Below are positions 45,500 through 56,445 of a stretch of 64,000 bases of DNA, one piece after another. A model generated the notes under the pieces. That model was not told the DNA's origin. It saw nothing but the letters and a program-made list of their open reading frames with translations, and ran no database searches. The translations under genes and the position numbers were made by a program. The stretch is from Malus domestica (Eukaryota; Streptophyta; Magnoliopsida; Rosales; Rosaceae), in assembly GCF_042453785.1 (NCBI RefSeq), contig NC_091664.1, positions 1,479,001 to 1,543,000 of the forward strand, written 5' to 3'. The stretch's first letter is position 1, and each line of letters starts with the position of its first letter.

Positions 45500-45912
45500 C
45501 TTCAATGGCTAAAGAGGCAACAGCAGCTGCCTCATCTTTTCCTCCTCAATAGCAGCTGCCTCATCGTTCATGTCAACAGCAGCTGCCTCGTTTCACCAAT
45601 TCATGGAAATACCATGTATTCTTGAGTTTCAGAGGCAAGGTCACGCGCTACAGTTTCACATGCCATTTGTATAGCACTTTGCGTCAAAAAGGAATTTACA
45701 CCTCGCTGGATGATTTTCTTTCAAGAGGAGAAATGTCAACAACGCTCCTCAAAGCGATTGTAGAGTCGAGGATTTCTGTCATTGTATTCTTTGGAAACTA
45801 TGTCTCCAGAAGGTGGTGCTTGGACGAACTTGTGAAGATCCTCGACTGCAAGAAATCAAATCAACAAATGGTGGTACCGGTAATTTACAAGGTGAGTCCC
45901 TCGGATGTGTGA
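45500..45912 (+). pseudogene. TIR-domain (TNL-type) resistance gene exon, truncated
   Basis: The frame from about 45605 reads WKYHVFLSFRGKVTRYSFTC, then GIYTSLDDFLSRGEMSTTLL and SRISVIVFFGNYVSRRWCLD, then a stop after YKVSPSDV. This is the TIR fold of TIR-NBS-LRR immune receptors, with the conserved FLSFRG and RWCLDEL motifs. An in-frame stop lies just upstream at about 45551, and the likely original start (MSTAAAS at 45570) is in another frame. The domain ends about 50 residues short, and no NB-ARC or LRR follows in the window. So it is a relic, perhaps pulled in by the recombination that built the PPR array. Confidence 0.75.
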
Positions 45913-46194
45913 AATACATCATTACACTATTACCTCGCTTTCTCCTTCACTTACCTTTGATCCTGTACATCTTCAGTTAATGGAAGCATTTAAGAGTAGA
46001 ATGTGCCTAAGGATATGGTAAATTGTCAACATCTTAAGGATTTTAAATAAAAGCCAACAGAAATGTTTCCACAGGAAGAGTCAACCGAAAGCTTGCAGAT
46101 TGTATAAAACATCATATCGCTGGTTATGTTTAAGAAACATCAACAATGCCAACAATTAGGATACAACTATATATATGTTGGCCAATTTGAGCAT

Positions 46195-48048
46195 TTACCC
46201 TGCTAATCCAATATGCCTTTTACAACGAAAACGCCCCAAAGTTTGTTGCATTTCCAGATCAGGCATCAATCCTATTTCGATCATTTCTTTAACAAGCCTC
46301 AAAGCTTCACCCTTTCTGTCAACGCTTATATAGCCGTTGACCAAGGTTTTATAGGAAGCAATATCAGGCGCATAACCCATAATCACCATTAAGTTCAAGA
46401 CCACCTTCGCCTTATCCATTCTGCCCTGCAAACAATATTCACTAACCAGCATACTGCAAGTTATTGCGCTGAGTTTCATACTGTATTCAATTGTTGCCTC
46501 AAATATTTTGTGAGTCTCTTCTGTCATCCCACCTTTGCAGATAGCATCCAAAAGTATTACCAAAGTAACGGTATCAGGCAAGAGTCCCCGGCCTACCATA
46601 TCATCAAACAATCTTGTGGCTTCTTCCCATTGAGCTGTACGGCACAATCCATTAATTAAGGAGTTGTAAGTCACAACATCAGGCTTTTCCCCTCTACGGA
46701 TCATTTCTTCCACAAGATTCAGTGCCTCTGCTGTCTTCCCTTCCTTGCATAAAGCATCCAGTACAGAATTGTATGTAACAATATCAGGCAAGACTCCATA
46801 ACCAATCATGGTTTTAAATAATCTCACACCTTCCTCCCAGTTACCAGACTTGCATGATGCGGAAATCATGCTATTAAAAGTGACAACATTAGGCTTCAGG
46901 CCATTCGTTTTCATCTTTTCAAACAGAGTAAGCGCTTCTCGAATTCTTTCCTCCTTGCAAAGACGGCTGATAAGAACACTATATGCGTATACATCGGGTG
47001 AAATTCCACTGTTAAGCATGCAAATCAAGAAGCTCTTGGCTTTTTCAAACCTCCCCGATTGGCACAATGCATAAAGTAGAGTGTTATAGGTGACAACATC
47101 TGGCCTGACTCCTTGATCCACCATTTCTTCAAACAGAGAGAGCACTTCTTCCCAGCGACTCATGTTGCATAACCCATGAATCAAAGTGGTATAAGTGATA
47201 ATACCCGGTACAACACTTTTGTAGATCATATCTCTAAATAGGGTCAAGGCCTCATCTATTTGTCTTTCCTTACACAGGCTATCTATGATGGGATTGTAGC
47301 AGTCTTGTTTGGGCTTGAACCTTCCATCTTCCAACATATTCGTAAGTATCTCGAGTGCCTTAGAAGTTTTCCCAGCCTTGCATAGTCCATTGATCATGGT
47401 AGCATAAGTGATTTCATCGCATTTGTATCCCTTCTCTTCTATTAACTTGAACAGCTCTATTGCCTCGGCCCAGGAACCGTACTTGCAAAGCCCGTGAAGT
47501 AAAGTGTTTATAGAATGAGCATCGGGTTGAAGACCACATTTAAGGGTAATTGCTAAAACAGAGAAACCCAAATCCACCCGGTTTAGATGGCACAAGCAAT
47601 TCAGAAAAATATTCATTGTACAGACATTAGGTCGGAATTGAGCACAACCCATCAACTGTTTACACATAGAAACGACAGCAGAATATTGCTTCATCTTGGA
47701 GAGTGCCCCCAACAAACAATTGAAAGTCCAAATGGAGGGCAAGGGTTTGGTTTGAATCATGGAATTAAAGTAACCCAATGCTTCATCTTTCCTAATTTTT
47801 CCAGATTTGCATCGAGTTTGGATCATACTCTCCGATTCCAAATGGGTTTGTTCAATTCTATCCGTACAGGTAGGATTAGCACGAACAGCGTTGGAATGAA
47901 ATCCACTACTTGGATTCTGCAGAAAGGTATAAATGAAAGAAGGAAGATTACCTGGAGATGGAGGTCTTGTGGTTATCCTCTTCATCTTCATTTGAAAGCT
48001 CTCTACTGTTTTTCTTGGTGTTCGAGGACGATTTTGGTATAAGGGCAA
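46195..48048 (-). CDS. RFL-type P-class PPR protein, intact (copy d)
   Basis: 617 codons without a break. The N-terminus (MPLYQNRPRTPRKTVESFQM, or a start at MKMKR 19 residues on) is basic and hydroxylated, as in mitochondrial presequences. Residues about 110-600 form 14 consecutive P-type motifs of 35-36 residues (ITYTTLIHGLCNMSRWEEV, VTYNTLLYALCQSGRFEKA, VTYNSLINGLCRTAQWEEA), followed by MPDLEMQQTLGRFRCKRHIG. This is the layout of Restorer-of-fertility-like proteins, which bind mitochondrial transcripts in sequence-specific fashion and often silence male-sterility ORFs. The 3' flank (46090-46190) is shared with copy b and the 5' flank with a and c, so it is a tandem duplicate. It is the only clean full-length member here. 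Confidence 0.92.
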   Translation of the reverse strand: MPLYQNRPRTPRKTVESFQMKMKRITTRPPSPGNLPSFIYTFLQNPSSGFHSNAVRANPTCTDRIEQTHLESESMIQTRCKSGKIRKDEALGYFNSMIQTKPLPSIWTFNCLLGALSKMKQYSAVVSMCKQLMGCAQFRPNVCTMNIFLNCLCHLNRVDLGFSVLAITLKCGLQPDAHSINTLLHGLCKYGSWAEAIELFKLIEEKGYKCDEITYATMINGLCKAGKTSKALEILTNMLEDGRFKPKQDCYNPIIDSLCKERQIDEALTLFRDMIYKSVVPGIITYTTLIHGLCNMSRWEEVLSLFEEMVDQGVRPDVVTYNTLLYALCQSGRFEKAKSFLICMLNSGISPDVYAYSVLISRLCKEERIREALTLFEKMKTNGLKPNVVTFNSMISASCKSGNWEEGVRLFKTMIGYGVLPDIVTYNSVLDALCKEGKTAEALNLVEEMIRRGEKPDVVTYNSLINGLCRTAQWEEATRLFDDMVGRGLLPDTVTLVILLDAICKGGMTEETHKIFEATIEYSMKLSAITCSMLVSEYCLQGRMDKAKVVLNLMVIMGYAPDIASYKTLVNGYISVDRKGEALRLVKEMIEIGLMPDLEMQQTLGRFRCKRHIGLAG

Positions 48049-48439
48049 GGATTTGGCTCCATTTGAGAGCTCTCTCCTGTTTTTCTTCTGTTAGTTTTCA
48101 GTTCTTACAATTCTTTGTGATTTTCGTTAACGGAAAACTATTCTGCATAGCTAAGGCTAGGAGGAAACCTACACTATAACCTTGTACTTTTATTATTTTG
48201 ATTTTATTTTGAATTTTCGCGGAATTTTACATTGTGGATTTCCAATTAAATTTCTTATTTAATCTAATTTCAGATTGATGAATATTGATTATGATTCATA
48301 GGATATACCATGTTTTTATTATAGTTTTGTTTCAACATTCATGCTTTTAGTGAAATGTATAAATTGGTTGTTTGGTATGATTTTGACGGCATAGTTTTTT
48401 TTTATATTTTGTCTTCGTAGGTATAAACTATTCTTAGGA

Positions 48440-48910
48440 TTTTGAGTAAATTGTAACAATCATCCTTTAACTTTAACTCAATTTGAGCAATGATCCCTTA
48501 ACTAAACATCAATTACCATTAGTCTCTCAACTCATCAAAACGTGCAGATATGGTCCCTCAACTAAAAATTCATTACCCTTGGTCTTTCAACTTTAATCCA
48601 ACTGGAGAAATTATCTCTCAACTTTAATCCAATTGTAGTTTTAGTCCTTCCAACATAACTCATTTTGACAAAATTCTGACGAAGTTGATGAAAATGACCA
48701 TAACTACACGTTATGATGAGTTACGGGACCCCAATTGTAGCAATAGTTTTTCTAACATAATTCATTTTGACAAAATTCTAACGAAGTTAATTAAAAGGAC
48801 CATAGTTACACATTTTCATGAGTTGAGGGACCATAATAATGAACTTTTAGTTGAGGGATCATTGCTCCAATTTGATTAAAGTTGAGGAGTCATTGCTACA
48901 ATTTACTCTT
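48440..48910. repeat. Expanded fold-back repeat in flank of copy d
   Basis: Same family as 23640-23853 and 33545-34022, at the same distance from the RFL start. Confidence 0.7.
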
Positions 48911-49009
48911 ATTTCTATAAGAAATCTAAAGGGCTTATATAGTTCGAAATCCAAAATGGAGATTTAATCACCAAAAGCTTTTATATTGAGAAAACTTAAT
49001 TGTCATATC

Positions 49010-50590
49010 CTTCGGTTTTTTATTTCTTCGGTCCCTTCAGCGTCAAGTGCTCCTAATTTTCTAGATTTTAGGTGTTTCTCCTTTGGATTTTTAGATGTAC
49101 AAGAGTAGAAACCTTCCGTACATAAGCTTCACATCCTCCCTCAACAATTTGTGTGTCTGTTTGTCGAAATTATTCATGTCTTCCTATGTTACGGTTTAAA
49201 AAAGGATTTTGATATTGTCCCCAGTCAATCTGAGGGTTCTATTTGATCTCTAAGAATTGTGGGAAAGAACAGGCAAATGCATCTAGACGGGTGGTTTGGT
49301 GGTTAGGAGACTTGGAGGGCCAATGGAGGCAGTCTATTCTTGCCATATTTTATTTTTTAGGTTAGTATATGCAGCTTTAAATAAATGATGTTATATCATC
49401 ACAATCTCATTGCTGGATTTTATTCAGCGTTGGTTTCAATATGATAGTATCATATTTAGACTCAAATGCTAATAGATTATGAGTGGTTTTTAATCTTTGA
49501 TGATTTGGCATCTGGTTTTATCTTTCTTATGTTGTTTTTTTTAATTAAATTTTTTGGAATTTTCAGAATTTTGGGTCGTTGGAGGCAAAATTTGGTTGCT
49601 TACTTGACACGATGAGGTATATAATTATACACCCAATTGACTTTGATCTTTATGTTTTTAATAATTGATAAAGAGTAGTGTTAATAATTGAGAAATCTTA
49701 AGAGATTTGTTTGGTTTTGAAATTCCATCAAAAGCTATGATTTTTGTGCGATTGATTTTGTGAGGGAGATAAGACACTACTTTCTAATTTGGTTTTTTCT
49801 CCCTCCATTTTCAAATTCCTTCAAAATCTTGCAATTTGCCTTTCTAAATTAGCTTAAGAGTTTTCATAAAATTGAATACTTCGTTAATTTGATCATTGAG
49901 ATTGGTTCTGAAATTCCAATTTGTTTAAGCAATGACAAATTAGGATTGGTTTTTAAATTCCCCATTCAGAAATACATAGCAATTTCAGCTACAATTTGTT
50001 AAGCAAATACATGGCTAATAATTAACGTCTGTTTACTCTAAAAAAAAACCTTTCCCAAATCCTCAAATACATAGCTAATTCAATTAAACGCACATTTGAT
50101 TGCTGCAATCAATGTCAGATATTCCTTGGGAGTAAGCATTGTTAAATTTTAATTGCAAATGGCAGCTGAAATTATCTTATTTATTACCACTATTGATTTG
50201 GATATGTAATACACAATGTTTAGATCATTTGATCGGTACTTAGTTAAGTTTAATACTAGCGGTTTGGCTATGATTAAATTGATCCGGTCTTGAATAGTGT
50301 GGCATGTGAGATGATAATAGACTAACAGAGGAAAAGGAGTTGATGCATTTGTGTTTGATTTACAAATTTTGGCAAATCCTTGCCATTTTTTTGGTTTCCT
50401 GGTGATTTATAATTATCTTCATAACCAAAAAGCGATAACTTCGAGTTTCTAGAAGTTTTAATGTGTTTTGCGTTCTGCATTTTTGTAACGTTCGTACAAG
50501 TTGTCACTAAGATCTTTTGGTTTCTAGCTACTTTAGTTTTTCAGCATTGAATTGTAGGTTAGAGTTTTTGATTGAGTTCTTATTTAATTT
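49010..50590. other. Spacer, mostly unrecognised
   Basis: A 60-base stretch at 49028-49085 (GTCCCTTCAGCGTCAAGTGC and following) also occurs at 31266 and 45165. An exon-like piece with donor (GACACGATGAG/GTATAT) is at about 49566-49616, possibly a leader exon of the PP2C relic. The rest shows nothing I recognise. Confidence 0.35.
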
Positions 50591-50598
50591 CATATTGG

Positions 50599-50716
50599 AA
50601 TGGGTACAATATGAGCACTCCTAAAATTGGAAAGTTCTCCGAAGATTGCGAGTATGGTTGTGTCATATATGGTTTATTGTCCATGCAAGGATGGCGTACC
50701 ACAATGGAGGATGCTG
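50599..50716 (+). pseudogene. PP2C protein phosphatase first-exon relic
   Basis: The frame reads STPKIGKFSEDCEYGC, then IYGLLSMQGWRTTMEDA, and is followed at once by the donor GTGAGT. In plant PP2C (clade with a GLSSMQGWR-TMEDA N-terminus) the first exon ends exactly at this MEDA, so the donor is an inherited one. The presumed start ATGGGT at 50599 is one base out of frame with the rest, and the catalytic second exon (with FGVYDGHGG) is not found downstream before 51459. Mn/Mg-dependent Ser/Thr phosphatase function is lost here. Confidence 0.6.
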
Positions 50717-51965
50717 TGAGTGCATTAAACTTTTCTCTTCCTATTTGAAGTTGTTTTCAGAACATAAGTTCTGTTATGTCCATTTTCAGAAGTTTCTACT
50801 GTTGTATCATTTTCCGTCTTTATTTAGCATGCTATAGTTTAGGATTTCACTAAATATGATTTTACTTGACATGTTCAAATTCTCTTAATCATGTTCTTGA
50901 ATTTTACTATATGTATCGTGTTCTTTGTATTTCATTATCTGAACTCTGTTATTTGAATTTGGTTACTTGAATCGTGCCTAATATTTGATGTGGCCACTGG
51001 CTTTGTATGGTTGGCTGGTGTGCTTTGAGAGTGTTTTTAGTCAATGGGAGACGGAGGATAAAGGTGTGGGGCAGCGAAGTCAAGTGGGATTTGGAATTTA
51101 GGATGGTAGAATTTTTGCTAATTTATGGGATTAGAAGTCTTCCTTTATTTTTGTCTTGGTGTGATCAATTGCAACAAAGAATTTTCATTAAATTGAGGCA
51201 GTGAACCTACTAATTTTCAACTGTTGTTTATCTACAATCTTCTCCATTCTCTTGGACCAAACATGAAATCCCAAACACCGTATCACCACAAAGCAAGCAA
51301 GCTGAAAAGCAAACCAACAAACCTTTTTTCAGAGGCACTTAACAGAACCTTTCTATGGGTTAATTGTTGTTTCAATTATACCGGATTGAAAACGAGTATG
51401 GAACCATTGGTCAAGCATATGGGGCTGTTGCTTCTTTTTCTCAGGGAAATAGAGCATACTAGAAAGTTTTGCCCGCGCGTTGCTGCGGGATTGGAAATTG
51501 TGTGAAAAATTATGTTTTACATGTATAAACACATCAACTTATATCACATGTAATTAAATCAAGCAATCTCTAAACATGAGAAATGGATCTTAGAAAGTAT
51601 AAACCCTACCTCATAATATTAATACAATTAACAAATTCCCAGTGCATGATCACAAAAAGGTATAGAAAAGTAATTCAATTTCTAAATTTCAAAAATGGGA
51701 AAGATAAATTTAAAAATAAAAAAAAAGGGTCTAGGGTTTAGGGTTTAGGGTCTAAGTTCTCAGTTCTCACCATAACGAAAATTATGATCTCATTTTAACA
51801 TAAAACTCAGGTTTTATTTCGGTCACCAGCATTATAAAGCTAGTGATTTCAACTTGTGCAAGCAAACAACTGAATTAGACGTAAGCCTAACTTCAATTTA
51901 ACCAAATAAAAAAAAACAATCACGATCAAACTAACCACTCTTATTCTCATATGTAGAAGCTATCC

Positions 51966-52875
51966 TTTGTTTTGCCTTTGTGAGCAGTGCACTTTCCATT
52001 CTCTACACACAAAATGATCAGCAACATTAAAAAACTTAATAAATTGTATGTATACATTACTATATATGTATTTGGACATAAAGTACAAAAATTTACTAAC
52101 AAATTAACAAAAGAAGTAATTATGAATTGGAATTAAATGATATTATAGTTGTTAAAAAAATACCTGACCAAGTTTTACAAATAGGATCATAAATTGTTAA
52201 AAAAAATAACTGCACTGAAATATCTAATTACTCAAATCTATAATTCTATTAAAACACATCACTGAAAACCCCAAGGAGAGGTGAATATTCCTAACCTTGC
52301 ACAGTTAAATTTGCATTTTGTTTGAGGGGAGAAAAATGATCAGAACTGATAAGTCAATAGTTAAATAGGTTTACTCTGGTGTCAAATATTTTTTAATACA
52401 TACATAATGTTGTCTATTTAAATCAACATTGATTCTTGCATACCTTCGGTTATATAATGTTTGGAGTTGAATGTATATATACCCAAATGGGAATAATTCT
52501 TTATCCGAAACTTAGAAAAAACCAACTCATCCGAGAACGCAATGGAACTTAGCTGCAACTCCAATTTAATCAATGTCAATTATTATATTGAAACAATGTG
52601 ATCAAACTTAATCAAAACTCCAAATCCACCAAAAGTTTAAATTTCTTACCTTGAGTGCTTCAGAAAACGACGGCATTCTAGCCTGGAAATAAAATCCCCA
52701 AAATCAGAAAAATGAAATTTGCACAGAATCTTTGGAGGCCAATTTCGTGAATATTTTGCAAACTATTAGAAATCCTATTTAAAATTTTACTCACGTTATC
52801 AACAATGCCAGCCTTTGCCTCATCTCTCCTTTTACGTTGGCTTGTATAAGTTTGTTTTCAATAAAACCCTGTAAG
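51966..52875 (-). pseudogene. Captured exon-like pieces of an unrecognised gene
   Basis: Three pieces have good splice signals on the minus strand: about 52797-52867 (acceptor TTCTTACAG, donor AAC/GTGAGT), about 52652-52686 (donor CAAG/GTAAGA) and about 51950-52010 (acceptor TGTGTAG). Joined in one frame they read ...DEAKAGIVDN, ARMPSFSEALK and RMESALLTKAKQRIASTYEN, then stop. That would be a natural C-terminal end, but I do not recognise it. They lie downstream of the DUF89 exons and may belong to a second captured gene. Confidence 0.35.
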
Positions 52876-53084
52876 AAAGGGAAAGTAGAGGAAAGTTTAA
52901 TGATATAAACAAATAATAGAACAGATCCCATAAGTTCCCTAAAATGAAAGCTACAATATGCACAAAATGTAACTATTAGTAATAATAACCAATGTAATCA
53001 AACATGAATAAAATGGTATCGTACAATTGTGTTCTTTTTCATACAGCTCTGAGGTTGAGTCTTATGAAATGGCAAGTTTGATAC

Positions 53085-53946
53085 AAATTATATTTCCGGA
53101 AAAAATTCCTCTAATCAGATTATCTACCCGCTTGACTTCATCTTCAATAGCATCATTAAGATCTCATTAAGATCCACTACATTCTCAAACAGGGACATTG
53201 CCTTGGCATTCTCTTCATCCTGAAGAGTTTAATCATGATCACAATTCCGAACTCCAAGTCAATCAATTATCTACATCAATGGACTAATAAAGTGTCCAAT
53301 AACGATAAAAAGTACCCACCTTGACTTTCTTGAATATATCTTGGAATCCCAACTCCCTAAGAACTTGCTCCCGAAGTCTGCAAAGAAGCTGGATTTCCCA
53401 AACACAGCAGGTAAAAAAAAGAAACTTAAATGCTAAGAAAACGATGCTGCGATAAATCATGACTACAACATAATAGAAAGTGAGAAATCAACTCAAATCA
53501 AAATTTTGAGCTTACAATGCAATCCGGCGGGCCGCTGTGACTCTCAAGATCCTTCTTCAAGTCCTCCAGTATCTCAGTGTACCTTTCAGGCAAACACATA
53601 AACAAATTGCGGGCATTTCCAAAAACCCAATTCACTCATCACAAAAAAATCAGTAAAGTGTGTACCTCTGAGCAAATTTCTCAGGTCTGGCCGGAGCGTC
53701 GGGAACCGATGCGCCAGACTCAGCTCGTTTCCTGCCGAAAACCAATCAAACCCATTAACGAAAAACCCAAGAAATTAAGGTTTATGATGGAGGTTGGGGA
53801 AATGATGAGGATTATCACTTGAAGGAGGGGGTGGAGTTGTAGAAGAGGTCGATCCAAGAGAGCTCAGTGGAAGTGGGCTTTCGGGAATTGTCGGAGGGAA
53901 ATCTGTAGGGGATGGTGCAGGCTCTGTAGTTGAATTCGATCGGCAT
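53085..53946 (-). pseudogene. Captured fragment of a DUF89 damage-control phosphatase gene
   Basis: Exons 53819-53946 (MPIEFNYRACTIPYRF), 53666-53731 (KRAESGASVPDAPAR), 53516-53582 (YTEILEDLKKDLESHSGPPD), 53320-53388 (REQVLRELGFQDIFKKVK) and from 53219 (DEENAKAMSLFENVV). All splice sites are kept and phases join. It matches the N-terminal third of the plant DUF89 family (Arabidopsis At2g17340 type, related to the C-terminal domain of pantothenate kinase 2), metal-dependent phosphatases that dispose of damaged phospho-metabolites. Exon 5 has an 11-bp tandem duplication that shifts the frame. Similarity ends at about 53085, before the metal-binding core. Not functional. Confidence 0.85.
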
Positions 53947-54189
53947 CGTCAACAGTGGAAATAAAGAGTGAATTAGAAGATTTATCAGAGAGCTTACCTC
54001 TGCAGTTGTTGCCACTGCGCCTTCATGTTTCACCCAGATGCAGACTTCAATCTATCTAAAACTGCAAGATCCACACATAAACCACAATATTACAATTCTT
54101 TTCAACTTAATTACCCAAAAACAACAAACTTTAAAATACCCCAAATACATAGCACCCCTAAATTCACCATCGTCTTTGACAAACGAAAC

Positions 54190-55030
54190 TCAGCTCTCAG
54201 CGATGGCGACATTCGGTTCGGGTGAGTTGTCAGAGGTGATCGGCTAGCATAAAAATCGACCCCATCAATACTCACATCCCAAATTTCAAAAATTTTATCA
54301 AAATTGATGCAAAACTAACTAAAACCCATCAAAATCAGGGAAAAAGATGAGTTTTACCCGAGGAATCGAGCTGAACATATATCTTCTGGGTTCTACCTTT
54401 ACCTGCATAGAAAGTCAAAAATTAAAAACCCACAAACCAAAAACTTAAAATAAAAAAAAATCAAATTTCTTTCTCTAGAGGTTTAGACAAAGAAACATCT
54501 TCACCTGCACAGAAAGTCAAAAATTAAAAACCCACAAATCAAAAACTTAAAAACCAAAAAAAAAAAATCAAATTTCTTTCTCTAGAGATTATGACAAAGA
54601 AACCTGAAGAGATCTCTGACGGGTTTCCAAGGGAGAGGTCGAAATGGAAGAGATGCCGTCCAACGGATGGGGAGGAGGAAGGAAGGAAGAACAGAGCATC
54701 GTTTCTATTTTTCCAGAAAAATATCTGCACAAATTTTGACTAGTTCATCATTCTTAGCAAGAAAGTGAGAGAGAGACACAGAGAACCCCAGATCGGAGAG
54801 CCAGAAAACGTGAGGATTGAGAGGAAGAAAAGCGTTTGTGAGACACGGATCGAAAAGGATGGAAGGCTCCAGAAGACCAACGTGTCGACATCCAATGGAG
54901 TGTGAGAACCAAAGCACCAAGGAAATCGAAACCGGAGAGGATAAACGCGCGGCCTCGGAGAGCGAAGTCATTTTACTGTAGAAAAGAGGGTAAAAAAGTG
55001 GCTTAACAAACGAATTGAGGGGCATTTTGG
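54190..55030 (-). other. Helitron 5' part, possible captured promoter or leader
   Basis: Lies upstream of the DUF89 exons in the same direction. A 110-codon minus-strand frame (54705-55037) has no recognisable domain. Two near-copies of an A-rich stretch (CACAGAAAGTCAAAAATTAA) lie around 54410 and 54510. Confidence 0.3.
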
Positions 55031-55239
55031 TCCGCACACTGCCCTAAAACAGTAACCAAATGTTTGGGTTTAATATATATAGAATTTTACAACCATATGT
55101 TTTGTAATCAGCTCGGTTGAATGTATATAAAAGTTAAGCTGCTTATCTTACCGACACTGTTCACTCATCTATCCCTTTTGTTCATTCATGATTATATTGA
55201 ATTTTTTTTTCAGGTTAAATGTGTCTTATTAATATAGTT

Positions 55240-55287
55240 AAGGCTAATGCATTCAAGTCCCGCAGCAACGTGCATACATATTACTAG
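55240..55287 (+). mobile_element. Second Helitron 3' terminus, opposite direction
   Basis: CCCGCAGCAACGTGC (hairpin with one arm decayed) is followed after about 12 bases by ACTAG and a host T, all on the plus strand. It is related in sequence to the terminus at 51459-51490. No 5' end could be placed. Confidence 0.45.
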
Positions 55288-55461
55288 TTACTTTAGTTTA
55301 AAGAAAGGGGAGAAATTGCCCTGTACGAATGTGCAACGTTTGTGTCCGAATTTTTTATTGCGAGTCTCAAGGCCTACATCTAAGATCCTAAAAGGCATCT
55401 TTCAGAACTTACTTCATTCTCTTCTTGCAGCACATCAGCAAGCAAGAGCCTGACCATACAT

Positions 55462-56445
55462 CCAAAGTCTTGAGAAGCTTCCAAATAAAATAAAAATTTT
55501 CATTTGGCGATGTTGTAATAAAGCGTTGGCAGTTAGACATAATCTTCATCGGAGGCGCATGAGGGTTGATAACGTCTGTGGGGTCTGCGGCGCAATGGAG
55601 GAGACGGAAAATCACCTATTCTTCCAATGTGAATTCAGCCATCGTTTCTAGTTCTGCTCTCCTTTGCACCTAAACTCCCATGGTATGAATGGTGCAGATT
55701 TTCTGACTAATTGGGAACTCTTCCATAAAAGTGTCAAGGGAAAGGGGGAAGTAGATGAGATACTGCAAGATTTCGCCTTCGGCCTCTGGAGGTTGTGGAA
55801 GAACAGGAATGAAACAGTCTTCAACGGAACGCAACATCAACCTCTGGACGTTCTGAACATCTGGAGGAGCAGTCTGGCTGAGTTCAGAGAAGCCACTACC
55901 AGGACGGCTGATGGTGATCGTCCTCCCCGTGACGCGGGGACTTCGGAGGTGAGGCGTCGGGGCGCTATGTGGACGAAACTTGAGTTTGGCTTTATCAAAG
56001 TAAATACGGATGCTGCGTGGTGTAAGAATTCCCTTCGTATGGGTGTGGGGTGGGTGTGCCGAGACTTTGCCGGTGTACTCCAAGCTGCAGGGGGTCGGGC
56101 ACCGGGCTATGCCACTCTGCTGCGGCGGGCGAAGCCCATGCCATTCGTGAGGCCATTTTGGCTTGCACATCGTTGGGCTTTAACAATATAATCATCGAAT
56201 CTGATGCGATGGTGATCATACAAATGCTTAGGAAGGAAATACCTTCTGATTTTAGTCTGGATTGTATTCTTGGTGATATTGAGGTTCTAGCACGTAGGTT
56301 GACGTCTGTTTCGTTTGCCTTTGTGTCTAGGGAGAGCAATGCTGCGGCTCACTCAGTGGCCAAGTATGTTTTCAAGCAAGGCAAAGAGTTCATTTGGGAC
56401 TGTATTGGCCCGGATTTTTTGTTTAATACTCTTGCAAGGATGTAA
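55462..56445 (+). pseudogene. LINE ORF2 C-terminal relic: zinc knuckle plus RNase H
   Basis: Frame 1 reads LPNKIKIFIWRCCNKALAVR, then RVDNVCGVCGAMEETENHLF and FQCEFSH, the zf-RVT zinc knuckle, up to a stop at about 55650. Frame 2 (55664-56130) carries the linker (FGLWRLWKNRNETVFNG) and the RNase H start (FIKVNTDAAW, GVGWVCRDFAG). A frameshift near 56100 moves to a third frame with AHAIREAILACTSLGFNNII, IESDAMVIIQML and SRESNAAAHSVAKYVF. The order zf-RVT then RVT_3 is that of plant L1-type elements. At least one stop and one frameshift. Confidence 0.8.

Larger units (their letters stand above)
51459..55083 (-). mobile_element. Non-autonomous Helitron with captured gene exons
   Basis: On the minus strand the 3' end is a GC-rich hairpin (CCCGCAGCAACGCGCGGG at 51472-51489), then about 10 bases and CTAG, followed by host T. 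The 5' end is TCTATATATATTAAACCC, starting at 55083. No terminal inverted repeats and no target duplication are seen. These are Helitron traits. It has no Rep/helicase. Inside are exons of a DUF89 gene (53085-53946) and other exon-like pieces, all in the element's sense direction. The base just before the 5' TC is T where A is usual, so the 5' border may be off by a base or two. Confidence 0.7.

Noticed and set aside
54705..55037. 110-codon minus-strand ORF in the Helitron
   Set aside because: No recognisable domain; could be a captured leader but cannot be supported as a gene.
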